NCBI RefSeq assembly: GCF_001641335.1
Contig: NZ_LVEM01000001.1
Coordinates: forward strand, 532,580-596,579
Direction of reading: 5' to 3'
Origin: Bradyrhizobium stylosanthis
GTDB taxonomy: Bacteria; Pseudomonadota; Alphaproteobacteria; Rhizobiales; Xanthobacteraceae
Length of the DNA stretch: 64,000 bases
The translations under genes were made by a program, and so were the position numbers. Shown in pieces: positions 32,816 to 41,169 of this stretch (position 1 is its first letter; every line of letters begins with the position of its first letter). The notes beneath the pieces were generated by a model. That model worked only from the letters and a program-made list of their open reading frames with translations, searched no databases and had not been told where the DNA came from.

Positions 32816-34102
32816 TCATGCCTCAGCGAGCGGCGGCATCGAGCTAGCGAGGCCCAACACGCAACGCACATCCGCGTCGCCGCGTCGGAAGACCGACATC
32901 TCGGCTTGTTCGGCCTGTCGGATGATCGCTTCCTCATCTCGCTCCGCGACCAGTATTTTCGCGAGTAATTCGGCTTCGCCGCGAGCGCGGTCGCCGTCGT
33001 TGATGGCGTTGGCGTCGTCAGCGAAACGATCGATTTCCGCATCGATCGCTGCAACGATCTGCTCGCGGAAGGCGAAGCAGAGGATTCCGAGCGCGTCGTT
33101 AAAGCCGCCGAAGGCGCCTGCACCGGCTCTTGGAATGGGCAAGCTCTTTCCATCGTGGTGGACGCCGCCGACCACCTCGGCTGAGAAACTTGCAGTCGGC
33201 CACAAAATCGGATCGCCGTGATCGATCGCCTGCGCCACCATGGGCGGTTTGGCGGTCACCTCCACGAGTTGTCGCGCGGTGCGCTTCACGTCCGCAGACG
33301 GACGCGGACGATCGCGAAGCTCTTTGAGATCGGCGCGCAGCTCGGCGACTTTCTGTCGAGCATCCGCAATCACCTGCTTGAGGTCGGTGCCCTTCCTGCC
33401 GGCGGCCTTTCCGTCGTGGAAAACGAAGTCCGCACCGGCAGCCACCAGACCGCGCGTGTAAATCTTGCACCGATCTAGAAGCTGGTCGAGAGCGGCGAAA
33501 CGAGGCTGACTCGCTTCGAGCTTTTCGCCGATCTTTGCGAGTGCCTTTTCGGTGCGCGCCAGGTCTGCACGAAGCTGCACCAAGGCCGGATGGCTCTCGT
33601 CCATCAATACGGTGATGCCATAGCGCGATGCAGTGGCCTCGTCGGTGTTGATCCTGATCTTGCTGATGATCTCGCCGCGCTGCTTCGTGAGATCGACCTG
33701 ATCGTCGACCAGGGCGCGGCGCGCGGCCCGGACCTCGTCCAAGGCTTCCTCAAGTCCATCAAGGATTGTCTGCACCGGAGCCGGAATACGGCCACGGAGC
33801 AATCCGAAAGAGGAATTGATGGGCGCCAAGGGGGCCGGCGATGCCGCCTCGACTCCACGGTTGAGGGCGCCCTGCAGTTCGGTAGTACGGGCCGCCGCGG
33901 CGGCATCGTGCGCCTCAAACGCGCGCGCCACACGATCAATGGTCTCTGGCGAAGTCGCCGCTGATGCCATGTTGACGAACCGCACCGTATTCGCGATGCG
34001 CGCGAACGAGGCTCGCTGCTCTGGCGTCTGGGCGGAGGCCCTTGCGGATTCCGCCATACTAAGGAGGTCGCTAAGAAGGTTATCGCTCCGGTGATCGTTC
34101 AT
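32816..34102 (-). CDS. Coiled-coil element protein of unknown function
   Basis: 428 aa. Start at 34102 with a textbook AAGGAG five bases upstream. Helical throughout, with long coiled-coil regions (VQLRADLARTEKALAKIGEK and VIADARQKVAELRADLKELR). The segment after about 290 has GDPILWPTASFSAEVVGG. No enzymatic motif. Position after the replication genes and before the tail-type module suggests an element-specific structural or regulatory role. Confidence 0.68.
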   Translation of the reverse strand: MNDHRSDNLLSDLLSMAESARASAQTPEQRASFARIANTVRFVNMASAATSPETIDRVARAFEAHDAAAAARTTELQGALNRGVEAASPAPLAPINSSFGLLRGRIPAPVQTILDGLEEALDEVRAARRALVDDQVDLTKQRGEIISKIRINTDEATASRYGITVLMDESHPALVQLRADLARTEKALAKIGEKLEASQPRFAALDQLLDRCKIYTRGLVAAGADFVFHDGKAAGRKGTDLKQVIADARQKVAELRADLKELRDRPRPSADVKRTARQLVEVTAKPPMVAQAIDHGDPILWPTASFSAEVVGGVHHDGKSLPIPRAGAGAFGGFNDALGILCFAFREQIVAAIDAEIDRFADDANAINDGDRARGEAELLAKILVAERDEEAIIRQAEQAEMSVFRRGDADVRCVLGLASSMPPLAEA

Positions 34103-34161
34103 GAAATCTCCTTGCACAGTTCTCTCGACTGCGAGTCGTCATCACCTTGCCCGAACTCGTT

Positions 34162-34188
34162 GGCCATGAGCCCCCTCAGCTCATGGCC
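34162..34188. repeat. Perfect 10-bp inverted repeat overlapping a stop codon
   Basis: GGCCATGAGC (34162-34171), 7-nt loop, GCTCATGGCC (34179-34188). It overlaps the end of the gene at 34176-34598 on the minus strand. No T-run follows, so RNA stability or a protein-binding role is as likely as termination. Confidence 0.75.
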
Positions 34189-34598
34189 AAAAGTGCACGG
34201 ATGCGCCGGGCCGATAGCGGCCGATCGACAGCCCGCAGAATTGCCCAGCAATGTCCCCGGAGCGTGTCGCGATAGGGGATGCCGTCGGCGGTGCAGTCGC
34301 GTTTCCAGTCCGGGCCTGCCCGATACCGCGCGAGGCGCGCAGCGATGCTTTCCGCGGCCGCGCTCGCGGACTGCCCGGCATAGAACGTGGCGGCGATGGT
34401 GCGCAGCAGCCGCTGTTGCTCGACCTGCGCCACCCTGGTCGCCGCGCTTCTCTGGCCCGGCTTGGTTGGGGTGAGGACCAGCACGGCCCGCCGCAGCGCT
34501 TCCGCGGCTGCGGCACGGTCAGCGGCCGCCAGGTCGGCGCCGGCCTCAATCGCTGCGGCGATCGCCTCAATGTCGAGCGGCCGGCCGTGCAACGTCAT
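34176..34598 (-). CDS. Element hypothetical protein
   Basis: 140 aa, Ala/Arg-rich and helical (IEAIAAAIEAGADLAAADRA, EALRRAVLVLTPTKPG). C-terminal part has DWKRDCTADGIPYRDTLRGH and ends RRIRALLAMS. No known domain. Its start overlaps the stop of the upstream gene by four bases (ATGA). Confidence 0.65.
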   Translation of the reverse strand: MTLHGRPLDIEAIAAAIEAGADLAAADRAAAAEALRRAVLVLTPTKPGQRSAATRVAQVEQQRLLRTIAATFYAGQSASAAAESIAARLARYRAGPDWKRDCTADGIPYRDTLRGHCWAILRAVDRPLSARRIRALLAMS

Positions 34599-34840
34599 TG
34601 GCGGCTCCGGCGGCGCTGCTCATCGATTTGCTGGCGGGCGAGCCGGGACGCCGCCACGCGCGGCAAGCCTTCGTCATATTCGAGGATGCCGGCCCTTTCG
34701 TCGAATAGAACTTGCCAGTCCAGATCGTCCCAATCCGCGGTGCCGCCCTCAGGACGTCCAACCGATTTCCTCTCAGATTGAGAGGAAATCCCCGGTCCTT
34801 CGGAGGCGCTAAGGCGCTCAACTTCCTCTAAGGTGCCCAT
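34595..34840 (-). CDS. Small element protein
   Basis: 81 aa from ATG at 34840 (a GTG at 34876 would overlap the ATPase gene). Sequence MGTLEEVERLSASEGPG, then WDDLDWQVLFDERAGILEYD and a basic C-terminus QIDEQRRRSRQ. Unrecognised. Coupled to the next gene by ATGA overlap. Confidence 0.6.
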   Translation of the reverse strand: MGTLEEVERLSASEGPGISSQSERKSVGRPEGGTADWDDLDWQVLFDERAGILEYDEGLPRVAASRLARQQIDEQRRRSRQ

Positions 34841-34857
34841 GATAAAACGTGAGCCCC

Positions 34858-36216
34858 TTAATCGTTTTGTGAGCACCTTAGGGGGCTAGCGCTCGGCAAG
34901 CTCCACTCCCACCGGCCGGCGCTGGCCAGGCCTCCGACACGTTCCGAGTTCACTCCAATCTTGGTCTTGGCGCGCCGGACGGTGGCCCAGGAGATCCCGG
35001 CGCCCGACGCTTCCGCCTTGATATCTTCCGGCGACATTGGTCCGCCGGCGAGCAGGTCCCGGAGGAAGTCCTCGGCCTCCGATGACTTGGAGCCGCCTCC
35101 GGCGCCGTCGACAGCGGCCAGGGCCGTGTCGGCGGAGATGGTCACGGGCGCCGATTCGTACATGACGCGCGACGTGTTGATGGGATTGCCATCATGCTCG
35201 ATCTGACACCCCTCGATGCGGTACGCCAAACCAGTTCCGATCGGGGCGATGTTGCTCTTCGACGGGATCAAAAGTCGCCGGGTCTCGTCGGCTTCATCTG
35301 GAACCACAACAAAGGCGGCTCGAGCTGCATTGACGAAGGCCACGCTGCCGAGAATACGAGCGTTTGCAGAGCCGCCCGCCTTGGAGAAGTGATTGTTCGC
35401 AATCACGACGGCCTTGGTACGAGCCGCAAAGTCGTTCAGCGGATCCAGGACGGCGCGGACCTCAGCGTTACGATGGCTATCGACGTGGCCCAGGTAGCTG
35501 CTGATGGGATCAAATATCCCCAGCGTAAAGTTGGGGAGGGACGCGGCCAAGGTTTCCAGGCGCAGCAGGTCGGCCTGAATGCTAAAACCACGGCGCGCGT
35601 TCTCATCCCGCACAGACCGCACAACGAAAACGCGGGTCATGTCGGCGCCGGCGGCGATCAGTCTTGGGGCGATGGTATCGGCGACGTCGTCCTCCGAGGA
35701 GAGCACGATGACATCGCCGGGCTTCGCTCCTGGTGAACCGTCAGGCCAATCATCACCGCGAGTTGTCCTAGCGGCGAAGTCAAATAGGACCGTCGATTTG
35801 CCGAGGCCGCCGTTGCCGGCGAAAGCGTGAACCTTTCCGCGCGCCAGGCGGCCGGGCCAAAGATAGTCGATCGCCACCGGAGCCACATCGGACATTCGAA
35901 CGACATCAAGGCCGTGACGCGGCGGCAAGGGTGCTTGCTCGGCTTCCCCGGCGAGATCTGCCAACCAAACATCGACATCTCGAATGTCGACGCCAGCCGC
36001 AGAGGAAAGGTCGGCAATGGTGCACTTGATGAAGTCCCTGAAGTCCGGAAGCTTCTCTGCCAAGTCGCGCAGCTCAAGAGCAGCGTTCGCCACAACCTTC
36101 TGCGCGTTCTGTGCAGACGTCTGGTTAACGGTGCGTTCCCAGCTCTGGATCGCCTCCGCAAGGAAGCTGGGAATTTCAGGGGAGGGATGGCCGTCAGTGA
36201 TGATGTGGCTATTCAA
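34858..36216 (-). CDS. RepA-like AAA_25 ATPase, probable replicative helicase
   Basis: 452 aa. Walker A AGNGGLGKST at residues 133-142, followed by VLFDFAARTTRGDDWPDGSP, Walker B TLGIFDPI at about 231-238, and NNHFSKAG sensor region near 280. This is the RecA-fold AAA_25 pattern of RSF1010 RepA-type helicases found in phages, satellites and integrative elements. The first 110 residues are a helical extension; the last about 80 (SSEAEDFLRDLLAGGPMSPE then IKAEASGAGISWATVRRAK) form a winged-helix-like tail. Likely role: unwinding element DNA for replication after excision. No separate primase is seen. Confidence 0.85.
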   Translation of the reverse strand: MNSHIITDGHPSPEIPSFLAEAIQSWERTVNQTSAQNAQKVVANAALELRDLAEKLPDFRDFIKCTIADLSSAAGVDIRDVDVWLADLAGEAEQAPLPPRHGLDVVRMSDVAPVAIDYLWPGRLARGKVHAFAGNGGLGKSTVLFDFAARTTRGDDWPDGSPGAKPGDVIVLSSEDDVADTIAPRLIAAGADMTRVFVVRSVRDENARRGFSIQADLLRLETLAASLPNFTLGIFDPISSYLGHVDSHRNAEVRAVLDPLNDFAARTKAVVIANNHFSKAGGSANARILGSVAFVNAARAAFVVVPDEADETRRLLIPSKSNIAPIGTGLAYRIEGCQIEHDGNPINTSRVMYESAPVTISADTALAAVDGAGGGSKSSEAEDFLRDLLAGGPMSPEDIKAEASGAGISWATVRRAKTKIGVNSERVGGLASAGRWEWSLPSASPLRCSQND

Positions 36217-36398
36217 CGCATCGCCTCCGTCGTGAAGGCGATTTCAGCGACGACGGTCGCGGTGGCAACTGGTAGCGAGAAGCGCGAGACCAATCGATAG
36301 ACTTGCAACGTGCGGGAGGTGGCTGTATTTTGCTGATGATCGCCGCCAAGCAGATCATCGACAGATACAGCCCCGCCCTTGTTGGCGGGGTTTTCCAT
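36213..36398 (-). CDS. Small element protein
   Basis: 61 aa (MENPANKGGAVSVDDLLGG to VVAEIAFTTEAMR). Begins directly after the stop of the HTH gene and overlaps the ATPase start by four bases (ATGA), which is why I call it real. No domain. Confidence 0.5.
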   Translation of the reverse strand: MENPANKGGAVSVDDLLGGDHQQNTATSRTLQVYRLVSRFSLPVATATVVAEIAFTTEAMR

Positions 36399-36620
36399 TT
36401 AGGCTGCCTTTCCTGCCGTGGTGATCTTGGCGTAGTGCTGACGGAGCACCTGCTTCGACGCGACCCATTCCCGCCCGTCCTTGCCGCCCGGCAGTTGGCC
36501 AGTGGTCAGCTTGTAGTTGGTCGCCCTGACATCCTCGTTGATGAACTCCGCAATGCTCTTCACGCCGCGGAGGAGGTCGGCGGCCAACTCGGTCTCTGTC
36601 ATCATCGTCTGACGCTCCAT
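36399..36620 (-). CDS. AlpA/Xis-like HTH protein, first gene of the leftward chain
   Basis: 73 aa. HTH pattern ADLLRGVKSIAEFINEDVRA then KLTTGQLPGGKDGREWVASK and VLRQHYAKI, as in excisionase/AlpA-type proteins of phages and satellites. It would control excision or the leftward promoter. The start is only 2 bp from a dyad-like sequence (36623-36642) and faces the rightward regulator across a 116-bp region. Confidence 0.7.
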   Translation of the reverse strand: MERQTMMTETELAADLLRGVKSIAEFINEDVRATNYKLTTGQLPGGKDGREWVASKQVLRQHYAKITTAGKAA

Positions 36621-36622
36621 GA

Positions 36623-36642
36623 TTGGTGCAAATATACACTAA
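36623..36642. promoter_or_regulatory. Imperfect dyad, possible second operator
   Basis: TTGGTGCAAATATACACTAA: outer arms TTGGTG/CACTAA. The GTGCAA and CACTAA ends match the arms of the perfect palindrome at 36661-36688. Lies directly upstream of the leftward start codon at 36620. Confidence 0.45.
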
Positions 36643-36660
36643 CAATAACCGGGCGCGGCA

Positions 36661-36688
36661 ATTAGTGCAAGTGCGCACTTGCACTAAT
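36661..36688. promoter_or_regulatory. Perfect 28-bp palindrome, operator candidate
   Basis: Left half ATTAGTGCAAGTGC, right half exactly complementary, no spacer. Centred between the divergent genes starting at 36620 (-) and 36737 (+). The natural interpretation is the operator of the element's repressor, controlling the leftward chain and/or the regulator-integrase operon. Confidence 0.7.
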
Positions 36689-36736
36689 CAACAGGCTGTG
36701 CTCTGGTGTGGCTCGTGCCCGTTTGGAGTGAGGGGA

Positions 36737-37303
36737 ATGAATTCGGAATTGCGATGGTCGATCAGCTACGCAGATGCTGAAGGCATGCTGGCGCGCCTCC
36801 ATCGCGCCGCCAACGTTCAGCAGGCAACCTTTCGGGCTCGGCTGAAGCACCTGAAGCGCCTCGGAATCCCGCTGGATAGCAGCCCAGGGAGGGGTGCCAA
36901 GATCCTCTACTTCGAAGACCAGATTTGGCAGTGGGCGATAGCGTTGGAATTGGCCGAGTTCGGCATCGATCCCGGCGCGGTTGCCGCCTTCATTTCAGAA
37001 AATTGGTCGTCTGAGCTGCTGCCCCGGTTTCAGCAGGTCATGAAGGAATACTCGACCAAGCTGGACGATGATCAGCTTCTGGTCGTCCATCCTAACTTGA
37101 TGCAGGCAACTTGGTCCGACGACGCAGCTGCGCTCGGCTTCGAATGGATCAGATCGAGCGACCAGCGAAAGCTGTTCCGGGCCCTTGGAAATCGCCGCAC
37201 ACTTGTCGTGAACGTGGCGGAGCTTTTTCGCCAGCTAGGCTTAGCAAAGGTCGCGGTGCAGTCGTCTCGAAAGCCGGGAGGCAGCGTTGGCAACAGTTCG
37301 TAA
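36737..37303 (+). CDS. Element regulator candidate upstream of integrase
   Basis: 188 aa from ATG at 36737, with GGAG eight bases upstream. N-terminal half resembles a winged-helix/MerR-like DNA-binding region (YADAEGMLARLHRAANVQQA, FRARLKHLKRLGIPLDSSPG, ILYFEDQIWQWAIALELAEF). C-terminal half is unrecognised (LVVHPNLMQATWSDDAAALG). By position, divergent to the leftward chain with a 28-bp palindrome between, it is the likely repressor. The integrase gene overlaps its 3' end by 17 bp. Confidence 0.65.
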   Translation: MNSELRWSISYADAEGMLARLHRAANVQQATFRARLKHLKRLGIPLDSSPGRGAKILYFEDQIWQWAIALELAEFGIDPGAVAAFISENWSSELLPRFQQVMKEYSTKLDDDQLLVVHPNLMQATWSDDAAALGFEWIRSSDQRKLFRALGNRRTLVVNVAELFRQLGLAKVAVQSSRKPGGSVGNSS

Positions 37304-38495
37304 GCGGAAACTCCCTTCGGGTTTGATCCGGTGGCAGGCTTCCTATGTTGACGGCGGCGGCAAACGCCGCGCGAAACTGTTTGAGCGAAAATCGGATGCC
37401 GAGGCTTGGCTTGTCGACACCCGGCACGATTTAGCGCGCGGCCTCCACACGGCGGCGACCGTATCGCCGACTGTGTCGGAGGCGGCGGCCCTGTGGTTGA
37501 AGCGTTGCACCGAGAAGGGACTCGAACGCTCCACCACGCGCAGCTACGAAGAACATGTCGACCTGCACATCAAGCCATTCATCGGCACCAAAAAGCTCGT
37601 CGAGATGACCGCGCCGGCGATCAATGCCTACGCCGACCTGCTGCGCGAGAAGGGGCGGTCGCCGGAAATGGTCCGCCGGGTGATCCGATCGTTAGGAGGA
37701 ATATTCCGTGAGGCCCAACGGCGCGGGTTGTGTTCGGTAGATCCGACCGCCGGAATCGACCTGCACCTTCCCGACCGCGACGATCCCCGGCCTGTGATCC
37801 CGACGAAGCTCGAGCTGCAGGCCATCATCGGCAAGGCCTCCGGTCGCTGGCGGCCCCTGGTGCTGATCGCGGTGTTCTGCGGGCTCCGAGGAAGCGAGAT
37901 ACGAGGACTGCGCTGGGTCGACGTCGACTTTGAGGCCCGCGAGATCCAAGTCAGGCAGAGGGCCGATGCCTTCCACAAGATCGGCCGGCTAAAGTCCAAG
38001 TCTGGCTATCGGTCGATCCCCATGCCGCCGATCGTCGTCAATGCGCTCCGGGAGTGGAAGTTGACCTGCCCCCGCCTTGACACCGGTAAAAAGGATACTG
38101 CCGGCGCCCCCATCGCGGTTCTCGATCTCGTTTTCCCGACCGGGAAGGGGAAGTGCGAGTCCCACAGCAATATTGTCCAGAGAGGCTTTGATCCAATTCA
38201 GCTGGCAGCAGGGGTGACCGAGACAAGGCCGGTGCTGGACGCGGCCGGGAAGCCCGTGATGGACGCCGCTGGGGCCGCGAAGATGGCCGCTCAGCCAAAG
38301 TACGGTCTACACGCTCTGCGTCACGCCGCGGCCTCGCTATGGATCGAGCAGGGCCTCAACCCGAAGCGTATCCAGAAGCTGATGGGGCACGCGACCATCG
38401 CCATGACGTTCGACACCTACGGGCACCTGTTCAAGGACACCGACGCCGATCAGCGCGCAGCTGAAGACATCCAGGCGAGGCTGCTCGGAAGCTAG
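37287..38495 (+). CDS. Tyrosine recombinase (element integrase)
   Basis: 402 aa. Start is TTG at 37287 with GGGAGG six bases upstream, inside the end of the regulator gene. Arm-binding N-terminus (MATVRKRKLPSGLIRWQASY), SAM-like core-binding domain about 60-165, catalytic domain about 175-390. Catalytic residues: Arg201 (CGLRGSEIRG), His342 and Arg345 (HALRH), His368 (LMGHATIAM), Tyr378 (TFDTYGHLF). Complete. It lies 55 bp from attR and is expected to recombine the 53-bp tRNA-Arg core. Confidence 0.95.
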   Translation: MATVRKRKLPSGLIRWQASYVDGGGKRRAKLFERKSDAEAWLVDTRHDLARGLHTAATVSPTVSEAAALWLKRCTEKGLERSTTRSYEEHVDLHIKPFIGTKKLVEMTAPAINAYADLLREKGRSPEMVRRVIRSLGGIFREAQRRGLCSVDPTAGIDLHLPDRDDPRPVIPTKLELQAIIGKASGRWRPLVLIAVFCGLRGSEIRGLRWVDVDFEAREIQVRQRADAFHKIGRLKSKSGYRSIPMPPIVVNALREWKLTCPRLDTGKKDTAGAPIAVLDLVFPTGKGKCESHSNIVQRGFDPIQLAAGVTETRPVLDAAGKPVMDAAGAAKMAAQPKYGLHALRHAAASLWIEQGLNPKRIQKLMGHATIAMTFDTYGHLFKDTDADQRAAEDIQARLLGS

Positions 38496-38549
38496 CGGCA
38501 ACGCCAGCGCAACACGGTAGCGCTAACCCGTTGATTTTTCTGCATGTAA

Positions 38550-38602
38550 ATCGGATTTCGATTCCGAGGGTCGGAGGTTCGAATCCTTCCGAGCGCGCCA
38601 GC
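38550..38602 (+). repeat. attR (53-bp direct repeat)
   Basis: Identical to 24378-24430; represents the displaced original 3' end of the tRNA-Arg gene. It has no 5' half and is not a tRNA. Confidence 0.92.
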
Positions 38603-38683
38603 CCTTCCTGGTCCCACCACCGTCGCATTCCCGGGCGATGCCGAGGCCGGATGACCTCGCCGCCGCTTGCGGCGTCGGCCGGT

Positions 38684-39637
38684 CTAAAGACCGGTGCGCC
38701 GTCCCCGTGCCAGCGTATCCGAGGGGGCCTCGTGGAAGGTCGCGCGGTAGGCCGCCGCAAACTCGCCCATATGATGGAAGCCCTGGGCGCGCGCGCAGGT
38801 GGCGACGCTGGCGCCGCCGCCCTTGAGGAGCCGGGCGCGGGTCGCCCACAGCCGCTTCAGCCGGATGTACTGGTGCAGGCTCATGCCCCGCACCTTGTTG
38901 ACGGCGCCGCTGAGCGTCCGGATCGAGACGCCGAACTCGCCGGCGAGATCGGCCGTATAGATCGGCGCGGTCGGATAGGCCGCGACGTAATCGTCGATCC
39001 GCTGCACCAGCTTGGTCGATCGCCCGCTTTGGACCGAGGTGCTCCGGTCCGGACCAGTCCCGATCCGGAACAGATCGTCGAGGGCGAGCAGGAGGCCTTC
39101 CTGCAGATGCGAGGCAGCCTCGGTGGTCTCGAACAGGAACGGCTGGACGGAGGCGGTTCGCAGGATGTCGAGCACGAGCTGGCGCGTGTGGAGCAGGGCG
39201 GCCCGGTTCGCGGCATAGGCCCGCAGATCGTCGGCGTGATCGAACCAGCCCCGGTCTTTCAGGCCCGGCGAGAGGATGATCATCGCGTGATGGTTGGTCT
39301 GGGGCTCGACGAAATGGCACTCGTCGTTGCCGCGGAGCGCAACGAAAGAACGGGCATCGAGATCCATGCCTTTGGAATTGACCTGAAGGTCGTCGGTCAT
39401 CGACAGGATCACCATCCCGCCCGGCATCCGATAGGCCGCGTCGAGGATGCGCGCGAAGGAGCGCATCACGATGATGCGGCAGGCCGGCAGCGAGACGACG
39501 GCGCGGGCAGGCGCGAAGCCGGTCACGTCGAGCGGGATGCTTCTCGCATCCTCCATCGACTCGATCGGCCTGAAGGCATCGACATCGGCAAAGCCGATCA
39601 GTTGAAGTGCGGAGGACGGGACAAGGGCATCGAACAT
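38684..39637 (-). CDS. AraC-family transcriptional regulator
   Basis: 317 aa. N-terminal ligand-binding region (about 1-210, with FVALRGNDECHFVEPQTN). C-terminal double HTH about 215-312: IYTADLAGEFGVSIRTLSGA for the first helix pair and VATCARAQGFHHMGEFAAAY for the second, ending FHEAPSDTL in place of the common P(S/T)xYR. The effector is unknown. First chromosomal gene beyond attR. Confidence 0.87.
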   Translation of the reverse strand: MFDALVPSSALQLIGFADVDAFRPIESMEDARSIPLDVTGFAPARAVVSLPACRIIVMRSFARILDAAYRMPGGMVILSMTDDLQVNSKGMDLDARSFVALRGNDECHFVEPQTNHHAMIILSPGLKDRGWFDHADDLRAYAANRAALLHTRQLVLDILRTASVQPFLFETTEAASHLQEGLLLALDDLFRIGTGPDRSTSVQSGRSTKLVQRIDDYVAAYPTAPIYTADLAGEFGVSIRTLSGAVNKVRGMSLHQYIRLKRLWATRARLLKGGGASVATCARAQGFHHMGEFAAAYRATFHEAPSDTLARGRRTGL

Positions 39638-39782
39638 GCGTCTGGCCGTTGCTGCAATGTGACAATTAAATGAACGTCAGTACATTGCCATCAATGGCTA
39701 AACATCCTGCTTCAGTAAACCGGATTTCAGGCCGTAGTATTGCGGACATCATGCCATGTCGCCCGCCAGATCATTGTCACCG

Positions 39783-39956
39783 TCAACGGTCGCGGCTCAT
39801 CGCTTGGCCGGAGACGAGGTCGATGAAATGGAGGCGCGTGCAGGCGGGGCAGGCGAAGGACTGGAAGCTCCGCCCTTCGGGTCGCTGCTGCTTTTCCAGA
39901 TGCGTCTGTACGTTCATGCCCGTCTGAGGGCATCGAAAAACGATCAAATCGGCCAT
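39783..39956 (-). CDS. Short Cys-motif protein
   Basis: 57 aa: MADLIVFRCPQTGMNVQTHL ... SFACPACTRLHFIDLVSG. CP and CPAC arranged as a possible zinc ribbon. Small proteins with this exact pattern are common in Bradyrhizobium. No strong binding site is seen. Function unknown. Confidence 0.65.
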   Translation of the reverse strand: MADLIVFRCPQTGMNVQTHLEKQQRPEGRSFQSFACPACTRLHFIDLVSGQAMSRDR

Positions 39957-40092
39957 GGACGCAGCATGACGCCGCGGCGGATTTCCACTTTGATCTAGAT
40001 CAGTTTTGGAACGGCTCCAGCCTAGCCGCGTCGGCTGATGGTGAATTCGGGATCTCGCAAAAGCGAAGGGGCCCGAGGGCCCCTTCGAAACG

Positions 40093-40371
40093 TCACCAAC
40101 GGCGGTAGCCGCCGTAATAGCCATAGGGGCGGCCGTAGTAGCGCGGCGGCCCATAATAGCGGGGCCCGTAATACGGGCGCGGGCCGTAATATCCATAATA
40201 GTTGGGGCGCCACCAGCACTGTCCCCAGGCGTTGCAGACCATACGGACCTGCTCGACGCCCGAGACCTGCGGGACCGCAGGGGCAGGTGCGATGGGCATG
40301 GCGGACGCCGCCGGCGATGCCATGACGGCACCGAACAAAGATGCGGCGACGAGGCCAATCTTAAGCTTCAT
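40093..40371 (-). CDS. Secreted Tyr/Gly/Pro-rich protein
   Basis: 92 aa. Signal peptide MKLKIGLVAASLFGAVMASP; GGAGG upstream of the start. Mature part has two Cys (VCNAWGQCWWRPN) then an aromatic repeat region of YYG/PRPYYG units (about 57-92). Such proteins are common in Bradyrhizobium; role in envelope or symbiosis is not known. Confidence 0.7.
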   Translation of the reverse strand: MKLKIGLVAASLFGAVMASPAASAMPIAPAPAVPQVSGVEQVRMVCNAWGQCWWRPNYYGYYGPRPYYGPRYYGPPRYYGRPYGYYGGYRRW

Positions 40372-40677
40372 GATGTCTTCCTCCGCTTACGCAATACAGA
40401 ATATCGAAGTTGTTCTGATCAAATTGTGGCGGAACCGAAATGTAATGCTGATGAACAAATCTTCAGCCACTCCGCCGCGGGCCTGATCCAGCGCAGCAAG
40501 ACTAGCTCAGCTTCGCTTCCCTGGCCATGACGCGCCCGCGTTACCATCCTTGATCTTGCGCAAGTCGTGCTGGCCGCTTCGTCCCTAATCTTGTCGCCGT
40601 GGGCAGTACTTCGCGGAATGCGAAGCGCGGCCGGCGGTTCGCATCGGTCCCGGCCCACTGTTGTTTGGAGCTGTGCA

Positions 40678-41139
40678 ATGGACAAGATGAGAATCGACAA
40701 GGGCGACTGGCTGGTGGTGTGCGACGGGCGCAAGGCGCTCATCCTGGAAAATCTCGGCGACGAGATGTTTCCGAACCTTCACACCAGGGAGGTGCACGAG
40801 CAGCCCAATCCCTCGACGAGCGCACAAGGAAGCGATGCGCCCGGTCGGCTGCACGGCGCATCCGGCGGTGCGCGCAGCTCGGTCGAGCAGACAGACTGGC
40901 ACGACGAGGCCGAGCGCGCCTTCCTGCGGAGCCTCGCCGGCCGGCTCGACGAGGCGGTCAGCTCGGGCGAGACCTCGGCCCTGACCATGGTGGCTTCGCC
41001 GCGCGCGCTCGGCATGATCCGCGCCGACTATTCGGACGGCGTGCGCAAGGCGCTCCGGGGCGAGGTCGGCAAGGACCTCGTCAAGCTGCCGGTCTATGAG
41101 ATCGAGAAGCAGTTGCTGCGGTCGGGCGCCGCGAAATAA
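40678..41139 (+). CDS. Host attachment protein family
   Basis: 153 aa; start at 40678 with GGAG upstream. WLVVCDGRKALILENLGD at the start, SSVEQTDWHDEAERAFLRSL in the middle and ALTMVASPRALGMIRADYSD near the end match the family annotated as required for attachment to host cells, related to archaeal release-factor-like (baeRF) folds. In Agrobacterium, related genes affect plant attachment. Cytoplasmic, with no signal peptide, so a direct adhesin role is doubtful. The 306-bp upstream gap shows no gene. Confidence 0.8.
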   Translation: MDKMRIDKGDWLVVCDGRKALILENLGDEMFPNLHTREVHEQPNPSTSAQGSDAPGRLHGASGGARSSVEQTDWHDEAERAFLRSLAGRLDEAVSSGETSALTMVASPRALGMIRADYSDGVRKALRGEVGKDLVKLPVYEIEKQLLRSGAAK

Positions 41140-41169
41140 GGACGCCCGCCGTGGACGCGCCGGTGTCCC

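Larger units (their letters stand above)
24378..38602 (+). mobile_element. Integrative phage-satellite-like element in tRNA-Arg(UCG)
   Basis: 14.2 kb bounded by 53-bp direct repeats. Contents from left: four accessory genes (24.6-26.9 kb), a leftward chain of eleven genes (26.9-36.6 kb), and rightward regulator plus integrase (36.7-38.5 kb) next to attR. The leftward chain starts with an AlpA/Xis-like protein and a RepA-like AAA ATPase and ends with Nu1-like small terminase, tape-measure-like protein and a 751-aa protein. No portal, capsid, large terminase, protease or lysis gene is recognisable. Integrase, divergent regulators, replication ATPase and small terminase in this order recall phage-inducible chromosomal islands; a degraded prophage is the alternative. 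Confidence 0.85.

Noticed and set aside
38550..38602. Second tRNA-Arg gene at the right end of the element
   Set aside because: Only the 3' half (53 bp) is present; no acceptor 5' strand or D-arm. It is attR.
40567..40677. Upstream in-frame extension of the host attachment protein
   Set aside because: The family N-terminus starts at 40678, where GGAG is well placed.
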